From contig BDDD01000913.1 of NCBI GenBank assembly GCA_001972305.1, forward strand, positions 124,001 through 188,000: a stretch of DNA of 64,000 nucleotides, written 5' to 3'. Below, in pieces: positions 1-11,700 of the stretch (the stretch's first letter is position 1; each line of letters begins with the position of its first letter). A model generated the notes under the pieces. The model was not told the origin of the DNA and did not search any database. It worked only from the letters and a program-made list of their open reading frames with translations. Source of the stretch: Cephalotus follicularis. Taxonomy: Eukaryota; Streptophyta; Magnoliopsida; Oxalidales; Cephalotaceae. A program made the position numbers and the translations under genes.

Positions 1-1641
1 ACCTGTGTTGAGGGTTATAGGCTTTATAACATATATGACTATTGATGACTTATTGTCCTGGCCAGGCACTAGGGATATTGGAAATAGTTGGTTTCCTGGG
101 ATATCTCCCGATAGTCTCAATGCGGTCATAGAATTATCGTTATCGCGGTTTAACCTAGGGGTGACATTAATCCAAACCCTAGTCCGCGGTCGGAGCCGAG
201 ATGATGAGGGATACATGACACATACACCGATGATAGTGAAGAAAGTACAAGTTATCCGGTTAACATATAATAGACGTGGTACTTTGGTCCACGGATTCAG
301 GAGTGATTACAGATCACACCGGGGCCATAGGATAGTTAAGAACTATCAGGATGGTCGTACCAGAATCATGGGATTTCTGGGAAATATATCTTTGTACCAG
401 AATCCAACCTGGCTTTTGGGTCCCGCCTGATTATTGAAAAAGTAAGGCATGCACACATGCTGAATTGGTGGTAAATCTAGTTTATGACTAGTATATATTA
501 ATTTGACATTAGTGACTTTCTCCACCATATTGTCTTATTGATATATAAAGAGAAGCTATAGTGAGAGTATGTTAATACATACAATGTGAAGAGCGTATAA
601 TAATAATGAGAGAAATGAGACACATGGGAACTTAACACATTTGTCACCAAAACACTCCAAAAACACGCTACACGTCCAGGCGAAAGTGAAAGGGAGAGCA
701 CGACAGCATGCAAAGCGCACAGCAGGCACACTCAGCAAGAAAAGACGAGCGCCATGGTGCCAGTGGCCGGGAAAGAGGTGTGTTCAGTTCGCCTCTTCAT
801 CATCTCTCTCTTTCTCCTTCATTTCTCTCTGGCGGCGGACCTTGGTGTTTTCACTATCACCCATTGTTAGCTCCTTTTTCTACCACCGACAGTCACAATA
901 GGTGGAGCCATCCCTTGGCTCTATCTATTTTGATCATAGTCTATGCGTTTCTGTTCGTTTTGTGGCTTGATGTAGAAGACTGAGTCGACTCGGTGGGTCA
1001 CGCTCGGTGAAGGCTGTGCGTTGGTGAATCGACCCGATTCTCAGCAGGTTTTGGGTGGAGATGCGAAGATCAGGAGATTTGGCGACTTGTGATGGCCCCG
1101 CCTATCCATGGAGAGTTGACCGAGTCTCAAAGAATCCGAATTCAGCTTGTCACCGCCACTGCCAACTGCTCCTATGCGTTTCGTGGCGGTTCTCGGTGGG
1201 TGTCCGCCAGCAATGGGTAGATTGGCGCATTTGGTGGCTGATGGAGTCGTTGGCCGGAGCTGTTGCGCACCTGTCAGAATCCGGGCGACGTTTGGGAAAT
1301 GAACAGTGACTGGCAGTTGCTACTGCCAATATTGGAGGAGCTTGGTTGCTGCTACAAGTGTGTAGCGGTAAAGTGGTGGAGCCTCCAACGTTGGTATGGT
1401 TGCTCCCTTTTTGTATTTATGGTTATCGGTGTGTTTTCGGTTTATCCTTTTATGTATGCTTGATCTTTTGTTTTGGTTCGATTGAATATTTAACGGTGAT
1501 CCTTGGCATATTGATTTTGGTAGTTGGATGTCAGTGTGAATCTTGACTTGCCGTCTTGGTGTTTTTGAAAAATTAAAGTTCTGCACACTAGCGTCCCAAG
1601 CCCAAAATCGACAGGGAACCCTCATGGGTTTCCTACACCAC
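1..1641 (+). repeat. LTR-C family LTR, 3' part (copia, plus orientation)
   Basis: This is a non-coding LTR whose beginning lies left of the window. Read on the minus strand it aligns with the complete LTR-C at 26022-28531: 1320-1641 matches the first ~320 bases of that copy, 640-900 matches ~26760-27060, and 180-440 matches ~27300-27560. The end near 1641 keeps a decayed form of the LTR-C terminus, followed by a decayed primer-binding-site-like stretch. Several reading frames here are open by chance and are not genes. It lies just upstream of the C1 gag remnant and so occupies the position of its 5' LTR, but it does not match the C1 3' LTR (LTR-D), so the pairing is uncertain. Confidence 0.75.
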
Positions 1642-1796
1642 TCTCTGATATACTGGATACCAACAAACTTACTTATCCAAACTTTGTGGACTAGTTACGC
1701 AATCTACGATAAATACTCTCTATCGATCGTAGAAGCTATGTACATGAGGCTAACATCCCCGCAAGTGTTGCTGAGGATGCTAGTGATGAGGAGAAA

Positions 1797-2470
1797 GTAA
1801 CATTTCCCAAGTGGAAGGAAGACAATGAGATTGTCAGATGCTGCATGATAATAGCAATGAGATATGACCTGCAACATTAGCATGAGTACGTGTCTGACCC
1901 AAGAGCTATCCGGCTTCACCTGCCAGAGTTGTATTGTGAGAAAAGTAGGACTGTCATGTACCAGCTCTCAAAGGAGCTTTTCAACACCAAGATGCCAGAG
2001 GGAGCATCTGTGAACGATCATTGTCTGAAAATGATCAGCTGCATCGAGCAGCTTGCATCTTTGGGTTTCATCCATGTGATCCTTTGTCACTTCCTCCTTC
2101 CTACTCTCAATTCATCATTTACTTCAACATGAACAAAGTTGAGGTATCTCTTTCTGAGCTCCTTAACATGTTGAGGGATGTTGAGATTCATCTCCCCAAG
2201 TCCAAACATGTGATGCACTTGACCCACACTTCCCAGAACAAAACAAAGGGGAAGAATGCCTTTGCGAAAGACAAGGGCAAAGGCAAGCAGGCAAGGCATA
2301 AGGCAGTGCAACCTTATGGAAGGCCACAGGCAGCTGCATCCGCTCCAAGGGTGGCATCTGCGGCGGCATTTATAGCCTCAACATCAACCGAGCCCCCTCT
2401 AAAAGGCCTATGTTTTTACTGTGGTGTAGCAGGGCATTGGAAGAGGAACTGCAAGAAGTTCCTGTCTTCC
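1797..2470 (+). pseudogene. C1 gag polyprotein remnant with CCHC knuckle
   Basis: This is the copia gag (UBN2 type) nucleocapsid region. A KWKEDNEIVRC-like stretch, a KMISCIEQLASLGF stretch and the LLNMLRDVEIHL helix are typical of plant copia gag. The zinc knuckle CFYCGVAGHWKRNC (CX2CX4HX4C) lies near 2410-2455. An in-frame TAG at ~1879 and a frameshift near 2070-2100 break the gene; the frame open from 2021 carries the second half and runs on into the protease. The start is not preserved. Confidence 0.8.
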
Positions 2471-2499
2471 ATTGGCAAATCTCAAGGCAAAGGTGAGTC

Positions 2500-3115
2500 T
2501 TCAATATTTATGATTCAAATAAATATGGCTATCGATAAGAGTTATCCTACTACTTGGGTAGTAGATAATGGATGTTCCTCACACATTTGTGTTAATGTGC
2601 AGGACCTTCAAGGAAGTAGAACCCTTGCAAAGGGAGAAGTGGACCTGAAGGTAGCTGATGGAACAAGTGTTGAACCATTAGCTATAGGATCTACTTGTAG
2701 TTTATTGCCCACTGACAAGAGCCTTGAGCTCAAGAACACTTTATTTGTACCTTCCTTATGGAAGAACATCATTTCTATTTCAGCACGTATGGCTGATGGC
2801 TTTAGTTATATTATTAAAGACAAGAGTTGCTCTTTATATAAGAATGATGTTTTGTATGTAGAGTGTTTTGTTGACAATGGGTTATACATAATAAATAGTC
2901 ATGTTAATTTAAATATTGAAAAAGGAACCAAAAGAAAGAGAGATGACATTAACCAGACATACCTCTGGCACTGTAGACTTGGTCACGCCGGTGAAAAAAG
3001 AGTCTATAGGTTGGTTAGTGAGGGATATCTTGATATTTCTCATAGTGAATCATTTCCAACCTGTGAACCTTGTCTCAAAGAGAAAATGGTCAAATCACCC
3101 TTTATGGGACAAGGA
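2500..3115 (+). pseudogene. C1 protease and GAG-pre-integrase region
   Basis: This stretch continues the gag frame. The aspartic protease motif reads VVDNGCSSH near 2555, where copia elements normally have D-T/S-G, so the catalytic DTG is now DNG and the protease is probably inactive. Downstream, the GAG-pre-integrase zinc-binding signature has LWHCRLGH near 2960 and a CEPCLKEKM cysteine pair near 3065. This domain precedes the integrase core in copia polyproteins. Confidence 0.8.
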
Positions 3116-3835
3116 GAGAAGTTTATAGTCTTATTGGGCCTAGTGCACATAGATGTGTGTGGCCCAATGCCTATTCAGGCAAGAGGTGGTTATTCCTACT
3201 TCATAACCTTTACGATGATCTTTCACGGTACATGTACTTGTACTTGATAAAGCACAAGTCTTAAGCATTTGAAAGGTTCAAAGAATTCATAATTGAAGTA
3301 GAGAAACAAACTAGAAATAGTATTAAAACTCTACTATCATATCGTGGAGGCGAATATCTTTCCACTGAATTTCTAGGTTATCTCAGGGAAAATGGGATTC
3401 TCTCTCAGTGGACTTCTCCAGGAACACCACAGTATAATGGTGTATCAAAAAAGAGAAACTGTACCCCATTAGATATGGTGCGAAGCATGCAAATATACCA
3501 CTGTCTTTCAGGGGACATGCCCTGGAAACCGCACTCCATTTGTTGAACAAGACACCGACAAAATCTACTCCCAGTACGCCATATGAGATATGGATTGGGA
3601 AGAAACCGCATCTTAATTACTTTAGGATCTGGGGTTGCTCAGCTTATGTGAAGTTAGCATAAGTAAATAAGTTAGAGGTTAGGTCAGTTAAATGCAAGTT
3701 TGTAGGCTATCCCAAGAATTCTATGGGATATTACTTCTACTACGTCGATGAGAACGAAGTGTTTGTCTCAAAGCATGCCACCTTCCTAGAGAAAGAGTTT
3801 TTATTAGAAGAATCTAGCGGAGTAGAGTTGAGCTA
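3116..3835 (+). pseudogene. C1 integrase core, catalytically broken
   Basis: The first catalytic aspartate is present in HIDVCGP near 3150. A frameshift near 3215-3225 ends the long frame at 3247; the next frame continues with DDLSRYMYLYLIKHKS. The second catalytic position, normally SDRGGEYL, reads SYRGGEYL near 3345. The glutamate position, normally VSERRN, reads VSKKRN near 3450. Two of the three DDE residues are therefore lost, and more stops follow. Family assignment is secure from the surrounding conserved blocks. Confidence 0.8.
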
Positions 3836-4019
3836 GATGAGGTTTCATCTACTCAGCAGATAAATAACCAACCGTTAAGCCTATAGCAACAGTGGAACCT
3901 CTTGACACACAACCTCCTTGAAGGTCTAGTAGAATACCTAGGGAACTCAATAGGTACTACAAGAGTTTTCTCATAGAGGGAACCCAATAGGTAAATCTTA
4001 TGCATGAGGATCCAACTAG

Positions 4020-4935
4020 TTACCTAGGAGCAATATTAGATATACACTCGGTGAAATGGCAGGAAGCCATGAAATCCGAAATTGACTCTATGTACTCCAA
4101 CCAAGTCTAGGACTTGGTAGTAGATGCACTTGAGGGAAGTGCTCCCATAGGGTACAAATGGCTCTTTAAGAGAAATATTGGAGAGGATGGGAAGGTTAAC
4201 ACCTTCAAAGCAAGGCTAGTAGCCAAGGGCTACAAACAGAAAGAGGGGATAAACTATGAAGAAACCTTATCTCCTCTTTCCATGCTTAAATCCATTCGGA
4301 TTTTGCTTGCTATTACTGCACACCATGACTATGAGATATGGCAGATGGATGTGAAGATGGCATTCTTCAATGGACACATTGAAGAAGACATCTATATGAC
4401 CCAACCTGAGGGTTTCATATCTCGTAGTAAGGACCACAGGGTGTGCAAACTCAATCGATCCATTTATGGATTGAAGCAAGCCTCTAGAAGCTGGAACATC
4501 TGTTTTTATGAAAAGGTCAAAGAGTTTGATTACATCAAAAATGATGATGAACTATGTGTGTAGAAGAAATTGAGTGGGAGCTCAGTCGTATTCTTGATTC
4601 TGTATGCTGATGACATACTACTCATTGGGAATGATGTAGATATGTTGACTAAAACTAAGAAATTGTTGTCCACAGTTTTCTCCATGAAGGATTTGAGAGA
4701 AGCATCCTATATCTTAGGAATTGAGGTCTATAAAGATAGACCTAAAAGGATGCTTGGACTATTCCAATCATTATACATAGACAAAGTGATAAAGAAGTTT
4801 AGCATGAAAAATTCCAAGAGAGGCTACCTACCTCTCTGTCATGGAATTAAGCTTTCTAAATCAATGTCTCCTAAGACATCGGATGAAAAATAGCACATGA
4901 TGCATATTCCCTATATTTCTGCAATATGGAGCATC
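4020..4935 (+). pseudogene. C1 reverse transcriptase (RVT_2)
   Basis: The copia RT domain shows the ARLVAKGYKQKEG block, the MDVKMAFFNG block, the CKLNRSIYGLKQASR block, and the active site LYADDILL near 4605-4620 with both aspartates kept. Stops at 4561 (TAG) and 4891 (TAG) interrupt the frame. The domain is cut at 4935 by insertion of C2; the next codons are found at 28537. Confidence 0.9.
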
Positions 4936-5402
4936 TGTTGGAACCCGGGAAGGGTCCCGGTCGATTTTGGGTCTAGGATGCAAGTGTGTATAATTTTAAT
5001 TTTTCAAAAACTACCAAGACACGAAGTCAAGGTCACACTTACATCTTACTACAAAAATCTATGCGCCTAGGATCTCCGTTTAATATTCAATCGAACAAAA
5101 CGAAAAGTCAAGCATACATCCACTTAACCGAAACCAATTCAGTAAACAACAAAAACATAAGATTAGGAACCATACCAACGGTGGCGGCTCCATCACTTTG
5201 CCGCTACACGCTTGCTGAAGCAACTGCCGATTACTGGCTCCACTGCCGGTTTTTGGCCAGTCAACGAAAAAATCAACCAAGACACCAACGGACTCCAAAA
5301 AATATGCTCAGCTTGTTTCTAGAGGAGACGCGTTGGGAAGCGCTCTGGAAGGCGGCGAGTTCAGACTCAGTGCGACTCAGTCAACGCTTCATTGACCGGC
5401 GG
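4936..5402 (-). repeat. C2 3' LTR, first piece (LTR-C)
   Basis: It matches 26022-26475 nearly base for base. It starts with the LTR terminus next to the GCATC target duplication and stops at 5403, where LTR-B of G3 begins. The open frame over 4986-5453 is chance. Confidence 0.85.
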
Positions 5403-7195
5403 TGTCAAACCTGTTCCCTACAAAAACTGATATCCTACTTAGAATGGATATGACGTTCCACATGACAACTTCCTTTCGGAAGTCACCACATGGTTTATAT
5501 AAAACTCACTTTAAACTTGGAAATCAAAAAGTTAAACGTTTCCAAAACTTTGAAAATTTTTCTAACTCTTAAATTTTTACAAAAATCGGGCATGTAGTAT
5601 CTTTTTATAGGACTATGCGCCCTGTAAAGAAAAACACAGTTTATATACACACTCCCGAAGGAGGAATCAACAGTTTTAAAATGGGCTCAGCCCTCAGCAA
5701 ACCACAATATAAAGCAGTAAACATGGGTTGGGCTCAGCCTCAACCATTTCAACAAGCAATAAAAGTAAATCTATAGGGCTCGGCCCTTTTTATCAAAACC
5801 ATAAGAGAAAACGTTTATATAAAAACATAAGTACATGCATAATTAAATATTGATGTGGAATGCTATGCATGTGTTAGAATCCTGGTAGCATGCCCTGCCT
5901 CCGTGGTCAATCATCAACAGCAACAAACTAGCAATCACTTACCATCTCGCCTTTATCTGGAAGGGAAAGAAAAGAGAGGGGGTTAGTCCAAATGACTAAG
6001 TGAGTAGAAACATCAAATACATTTCCCATGACTATATATCGAATAAAAAGAAAAATGATATAAGCTGAAAGTATAATGCAATGTAAATCTAAGGCGAGAA
6101 AAGAAATCAAATATCACAAAAGATATCGAGATCACAAGAGATATCGAGGTCACAAATGATAACGAGATCACATAGGATATTGAGATCACAAAGGGATATA
6201 GATATTCTCGATATGAAAACGAAATCCACGAATATAAATACAATCTACGATGTAAATGAGAATCATAAGTGTAAAAGAAATCTGGGAAGGAGATATCGAT
6301 AAATAAAAGAAACGCTATAACTCAACAATGCAGTTAGCATATGAATCCATAGAACAATCTCAATGATCAAGTCAATACTCGACAATCAATTCCACAGTCA
6401 TGAACATAGACATTAACAAACTTTATAAATGAAACTCGGAAACCAACGATGAAAGTGCTGTTGAACAAACTCAAGGCTCAAGACTCCCCAAGTACAATAA
6501 AATCCGAGTACATAAACATATCAAGAATCACGGATGTGATCAACAATCATGAATAGCCCAATAGCAAGACTTCAATGAACTAAGAAATGACTCAACAAGT
6601 CCGCTAAACAAATATCATACTCAAAACAATATTCAAATAAATGAAGGTCACAACAATATCAAGTATCTGCATATCAAGCTAAAAGATACGATCATGAAAA
6701 TATCAATATCAAGAATGTAATATGTGCCCGAAGAATCATAAACAACAAATATAAGGGGATGCTGGTACCAATCCTGTCACTATCTCATATCCCCGCCAAA
6801 TCACATGGCGTCATATCATATCCCCGCCAAATCACATGGCGTCATAAAATAACCGCTGCAGCAATAATAAAGGCCAATAGGCTACAGGATGTGATCATCA
6901 TCCATCATACACCGGTGCAGAGTGCCTATGGTAAGCGTAACATCCAAACCTCGCATGAGGGGCTGGCATATACCGCATGGACCCTAGCCCTCGCCGAGGA
7001 AACCCGCACGCATACTCAACCTCATCCGAGGGACCCACGTGCAATATATATCAACAACCAAACACAGTCCAATAGGAGGGTAATGGAGCAGCTCTGCTGC
7101 AGTCACACTCAGCATACCATCATAGACAATAGTATGCCGCAGATCCATGTATGGAACCCGGGGGCAGTTTCCACATAACACCCCATCATAGACCA
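5403..7195 (-). repeat. LTR-B, left part (G3 3' LTR)
   Basis: It aligns with the solo LTR-B at 42424 onward: a shared start with GATATCCTA, the AAATGGGCTCAGCCCTCAGCAA-type block near 5680, the GGGGTTAGTCC box near 5980, and the CCGCCAAATCACATGG repeats at 6790-6850. It also shares the CATACACCGGTGCAGAG block near 6905 and the CATCATAGACAATAGTATG block near 7120. Imperfect ~20-bp GATATCGAGATCACAA units run through 6118-6210. It breaks off at ~7195 in a deletion shared with the G1 left LTR. Confidence 0.8.
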
Positions 7196-8036
7196 ACCTT
7201 AATGTTCCAAGTTAGGAACCAGAAAGTCCACCTCTTTAAGTATCCAAACAGGTCACAGCAGCCTCTCTAGGTCCGTCCCGTAGCTGCACCGGTGGTTCCA
7301 AGGTCCAGCTCCAAGCTCCAAGTTCAACAATGGCACACACACACTGTTTCTCTTTCCCTTTCTTTCTTCTGGTGTTATAAAAATGAGAGAGAGAAGTGGG
7401 GAGGGATATTCTTATGCAGATGGCTCCCCCAAACACCCTTCTGCTGGCACTCAACAAGTCACCCCCGAGATCTCTCCCACTTTCCTTCTTTCTGCATTTC
7501 TTTTTGTTTTCTATTCTTCCTTTTGCAGGTTGCATGTTAGGGTGGTATAATTCCTTGCATGTTCCATGTGTGGGAAGGTTTCGGAACATGCCAGGCAACT
7601 CCCATTGTGATTAACACGTCGCCATGCACTCGAAAATGCGTCTGGTAAAGCCTTATAAAAATCCCCCTTGCATGTTACTCTGCCGACGAAGAACGTGATG
7701 GCCATTCTTACAAAGGCGTCGACGTCTTTCCTTGGACGTCGATGTCTTTTGCATTTTGTAAGAAGGTGTCGATGCCTTCTTCCGTTGTCGACGTGCATGT
7801 CCCTTCAAACACGTGTGCCTTGGCTCCCAAAGGCGTTGACGTCTTTACAAAAGACGTCGATGTCTTTATGCCAAAACAGTGTCGTTTCAAGCTTTCAACA
7901 CACATTCCATTTCTAAAGCCATAAGTAGGGTTTACAAGCATCCTTTGAGTTCAAAAACCCAACATTCTCATTAAATCAAGTTTAATGATACATCATAATT
8001 TGAATTATTACATCATGAAAAATACCGGGCGTTACA
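7196..8036 (-). repeat. G1 3' LTR (LTR-A), truncated
   Basis: It corresponds to 12836-13674 of the complete right LTR and ends in CGGGCGTTACA. It contains TCGA-centred motifs (for example GCGTCGACGTC, GGACGTCGATGTC) at 7710-7870. Open frames here, for example at 7236-7598, are mirrored in the other LTR copy and are not genes. Confidence 0.9.
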
Positions 8037-8060
8037 TCCACCCCTCCTTCAAGAAATTTC
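8037..8060 (-). other. G1 polypurine tract
   Basis: The minus strand is a purine-rich run (AAGGAGGGGTGGA) directly before the 3' LTR start. It is the expected primer site for plus-strand DNA synthesis. Confidence 0.7.
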
Positions 8061-8081
8061 GTCCTCAAAATTTACACAATA

Positions 8082-9218
8082 CTAGAACAAGTGCGGGTAG
8101 CGTTCTCGGATGTCCTCCTCACGTTCCCAAGTCGCCTCATCAGGTTTGTGAAACTGCCATTGAACCTCGACCATAGAAATGGTTTGGTTCCTCAAAGTCT
8201 GCGTCTTCCGATCGAGAATCCGCACAGGTAACTCCTCACAAGATAGATCATTCTGTACAGGAACAGTATCATAATCCAGGACATGTGACGCGCAAGCCCG
8301 TAGCATATCCTCCAAGGTCTGGATGGTACGCTCAGACTGCCCATCGGTCTGAGGGTGGAAGGCAGTACTCAAGTTCAGCTTCGTCCCGAAGGCTGACTGA
8401 AACCTCTTCCAAAGGTTAGAAGTGAAGATAGCATCTCTATCACATACGATGCAGACTGGAACCCCGTGCAGCCTCACTATCTCTTTCACATACAGTCGAG
8501 CCAGCTTGCTCGCAGAATCCGTAACGTGTGTCGGTAGAAAGTGCGCTGATTTGGTGAGTCTATCTACGATGACCCACACAGCATTATGACGGTTTCGAGT
8601 CAAAGGAAAACCCGAAATGAAATCCATTGTAACATGTTTCCACTTCCACTCTGGAATTGGCAAAGGTTGTAGCAAACCTGCCGGTCTCTGGTGTTCGGCC
8701 TTAACTATCTGGCAAGTCCAACACTTCGCCACATACTCGGCAATCTCCCGCTTCATGCCGGGCCACCAATAACACTTCTTCATGTCTTGATACTTTTTTG
8801 TGCTACCAGGATGAATGTTGTACATGGATTTATGATCCCCGCAGAGTAGCTCATCCTTCACCCTAGGTTCATTCGGAAGACATACACGTCCCCGATATCT
8901 CATAATACCGTCTTCGTGTATTCTGAAATCAGACTCTGAATCCAGATTCTCTCGAATCCTCTGCAATTCAGGATCATGTGGTTGTGCCTCTTTGATGCGA
9001 TGCAGTAACACTGGTTCTACTCGCATGTCTGCTAGAATGATTCCCGGTGACTGATTAAAAGGGTACCATTCTTGGAAGTCTTCCAGCATCTTCCATTGTG
9101 ACACCATCGTACTAGCAAGAATAGCCTTGCGGCTCAAGGCATCAGCGACTACGTTCGCTTTCCCCGGGTGGTACTGGATGCTGCAGTCATAATCGTTAAA
9201 GAACTCCACCCACCTGCG
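8082..9218 (-). pseudogene. G1 integrase and chromodomain-like tail, internally deleted
   Basis: Reading from 9218 down, the frame opens with the RNase H/spacer motif HPGKANVVADALSR. It continues with the integrase zinc-binding HHCC domain (IHPG...YWWPGMK...CWTCQIVKAEHQ) and the core with MDFISGFP, VCDRDAIFTS and QTDGQSERT, so all three catalytic D, D, E residues are present. After the DMLRACA block the frame jumps directly to SHVLDYDTVPVQ. The usual ~200 residues of the C-terminal integrase half are missing without breaking the frame. The tail LRNQTISMVEVQW...WEREEDIRERYP resembles the Tekay chromodomain. Confidence 0.9.
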
Positions 9219-10400
9219 CTATCTCATGTTCAGCGTGTCCTGGCAGAACAGGTACCTCAAGCTTTTATGATCGGTCAAGATTTCAAACTGCGCCCCATAA
9301 AGATAGTGTCTCCACTTCTGAAGGGCGAAGATAATAGCTGCAAGTTCAAGGTCATGAGTTGGGTAGTTTCCCTCGTACGGTTTAAGCTTCCTTGAGGCAT
9401 ATGCAATCACTCTGCCTCGCTGCATCAATACACAGCCCAAACCCTTTCCCGATGCGTCACTGTAGAATGCAAAGCCCTCATTACCTTCAGGTAATGCCAA
9501 GATGGGAGCGAAAACCAACTGATCCTTCAGTTTACGGAAACCAGTTTCGCAACCTTCATCCCAGACAAACAAAGTCTTCTTCTGGGTTAGTCTAGTCAAA
9601 GGCTCAGCTATTCTTGAGAAATTCTGGATAAACCTCCTGTAATATCCCGCCAAGCCAAGAAAACTGCGTACCTCCGTTACATTCTTCGGCTGTGGCCAAT
9701 CTCGTACCATCTCTGTCTTTGATGGATCCACCGCCAAACCTTCTCCAGATACAATGTGACCAAGAAAGATCACATGGTCAAGCCAAAATTCACACTTACT
9801 GAATTTGGCATACAGCTTGTGCTCTCGGAGAATCTGTAGAGCCAACCTCAGGTGGGAAGCATGCTCTTCCTCACTTTTCGAGTATACAAGTACGTCGTCA
9901 ATGAACACAACGACGAACTGGTCCAAGTACGGTCGAAACACATCGTTCATCAATGACATGAACGCAGCCGGTGCATTTGTAACACCAAAAGGCATCACCA
10001 GGAATTCATAGTGACCGTATCTTGTCCGAAAGGCAGTTTTCTCTATATCTCCTTCCCTCACCCTCAACTGGTGATATCCTGTTCTCAGATCAAGCTTCGA
10101 GAATACTCTCGCTCCTTGCAACTGATCGAATAAATCCTCGATGTGGGGTAAAGGGTATTTATTCTTGATAGTTGCTATGTTCAACATTCAGTAATCGATA
10201 CAGAGTCTCATCGACCCATCCTTATTTTTGACAAACAGCATAGGTGCACACCACGGTGAAACACTGGGTCGTACAAAACCTTTATCAATCAGGTCTTGTA
10301 ATTGCAGCTTTAGCTCTCGCAACTCAGCCGGAGCATCCGATAGGGTGATTTAGAGATAGGAGCCGTTCCATGAACAAGGTCAATAACGAACTCCATACTC
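9219..10400 (-). pseudogene. G1 reverse transcriptase and RNase H
   Basis: The frame holds the RT blocks [36 protein letters not shown] and the active site VFIDDVLV. RNase H follows with [21 protein letters not shown] and LTDHKSL. It is bounded by two stops: TGA at 10188-10190 where related elements have DYR, and TAG at 9219-9221 where they have a glutamine in NMRQRRW. Upstream of the TGA the RT continues in frame to ~10310, after a one-base loss near 10330. Both stops are explained by single C-to-T changes. Confidence 0.9.
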
Positions 10401-11587
10401 CTCTTGGGTGGTAAGGATCCCAAGTCATCAGGAAACACATCCAGAAATTCACACACAACTGGAATTTCCTCCAAGCTCAAGCCTTTCTCCTTCCTTCTAT
10501 CCACAACATAAGCCAAATATCCCTCGCATCCCTTCTCCAGGTATCTCGATGCTCGGATAAAAGATATGATCGGTGTAGAGAATCCCTTGTCTCCCTTGAA
10601 CTGAAAATTCGTTCCGTCGGGCAGACAAAAGTCCACAGTCTTGTGGTAGCAATCCATACGAGCACGGTGCATCGATAGCCAATCCATCCCCAATATCACA
10701 TCGAAGTCACGGTTATTCAGCACAATCAGATCTGCATATAAAGGAATGCCTGCCATAGACATCTCACAACTCCTATATACCGAGTCAGTATACATAGAAG
10801 TCCCGTGCACCCGAGCCCTTTCTGCTCGGTCCTCACCAGATATGCTCTCTAGCAGCCTCGCCTTCTGTGCGACCTCTGAAAAGGTACCCAGCTCCATAGC
10901 CCTGATCATCGACCGAAGATCCTGTCGCAAACCCTTTAAAAACCTCCTTATCTTCTTCACATCATCAGCTACCAGATATGGTGAGTGTCTGGATAGCTCC
11001 ATGAACTTGGCCTGGTACTCGACCACAGACATCTCCCCTTGCCGTAACTCCAGAAGCTCACTCTCCTTCCGTTCTTGCTCCATTCGAGGTACATAGGAAT
11101 CGAAGAACTCTGTCTGGAATATCTCCCATGTAGCATCAAGTCCAGTTGATTCCCACTTCACCTTGACCATCTCCCACCAGTGAGTGGCCTCTCCCTATAG
11201 ACGGTACACGGCAAATTTCAGCTTCTGTGCATCAGTATAGTCCATCACTGCAAAAATCTTTTCCAAATCTTGAAGCCATCTTTCAGCAATCGTGGCGTCA
11301 AGCTCTCCCCAGAAACTAGGTGGGTTTTGTCTCATGAATCTCTCGATATCCCTTCCGAATTGACTACCATCCGCTCCCGGGCAATGATCGGGAGCTCTGT
11401 GTTGCGGTCGGGCTTGCGCGTAGTGTTGGCGCATCTCCTCCGCATTGGCCATATTGAAGGCCATCTGCTGCTGGAAGTAGTCAGCAATCCGGGTCATCGG
11501 ATCTCTAGTATCTTGAGGAATATTCCCTCCCTCGGGGGCATTGTCTCCAGCGGCCCTAGCCCTACCACGCGTTCTCATTCGGTCCAT
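10310..11587 (-). pseudogene. G1 gag and residual protease
   Basis: Gag starts with MDRMRTRGRARAAG at 11587. The capsid (retrotrans_gag) region has GEATHWWEMVK and FFDSYVPRMEQERKE. One TAG at 11195-11197 (CAG expected) splits it. After LLESISGED the frame jumps to protease sequence (DFDVILGMDWLSMHRA), so the CCHC zinc knuckle and the protease active site have been deleted. The region then passes through VCEFLDVFPDDL into the RT start, where a one-base deletion near 10330 shifts the frame. Confidence 0.88.
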
Positions 11588-11685
11588 ATGTTCCTATAAG
11601 AAGGACGATGGTTAGTCACGACTTTAGGAAAACAATTTATTGATTTCCAAGGAACTTATCCAAGCTAAGCATATAATGGATATAT

Positions 11686-11697
11686 GCTCTGATACCA
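11686..11697 (-). other. G1 primer-binding site
   Basis: The minus strand reads TGGTATCAGAGC, the complement of the plant initiator methionine tRNA 3' end. It sits three bases inside the 5' LTR, which fixes the orientation of G1. Confidence 0.9.
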
Positions 11698-11700
11698 CGT

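Noticed and set aside
5-430. A 141-codon open frame at the left edge
   Set aside because: It is LTR-C sequence; the same bases recur at 27300-27700 (complement) without the frame being kept, and no protein family is recognised.
7236-7598. Frames in the G1 LTR (also 12874-13252)
   Set aside because: They are mirrored in both LTR copies and carry no protein signature.
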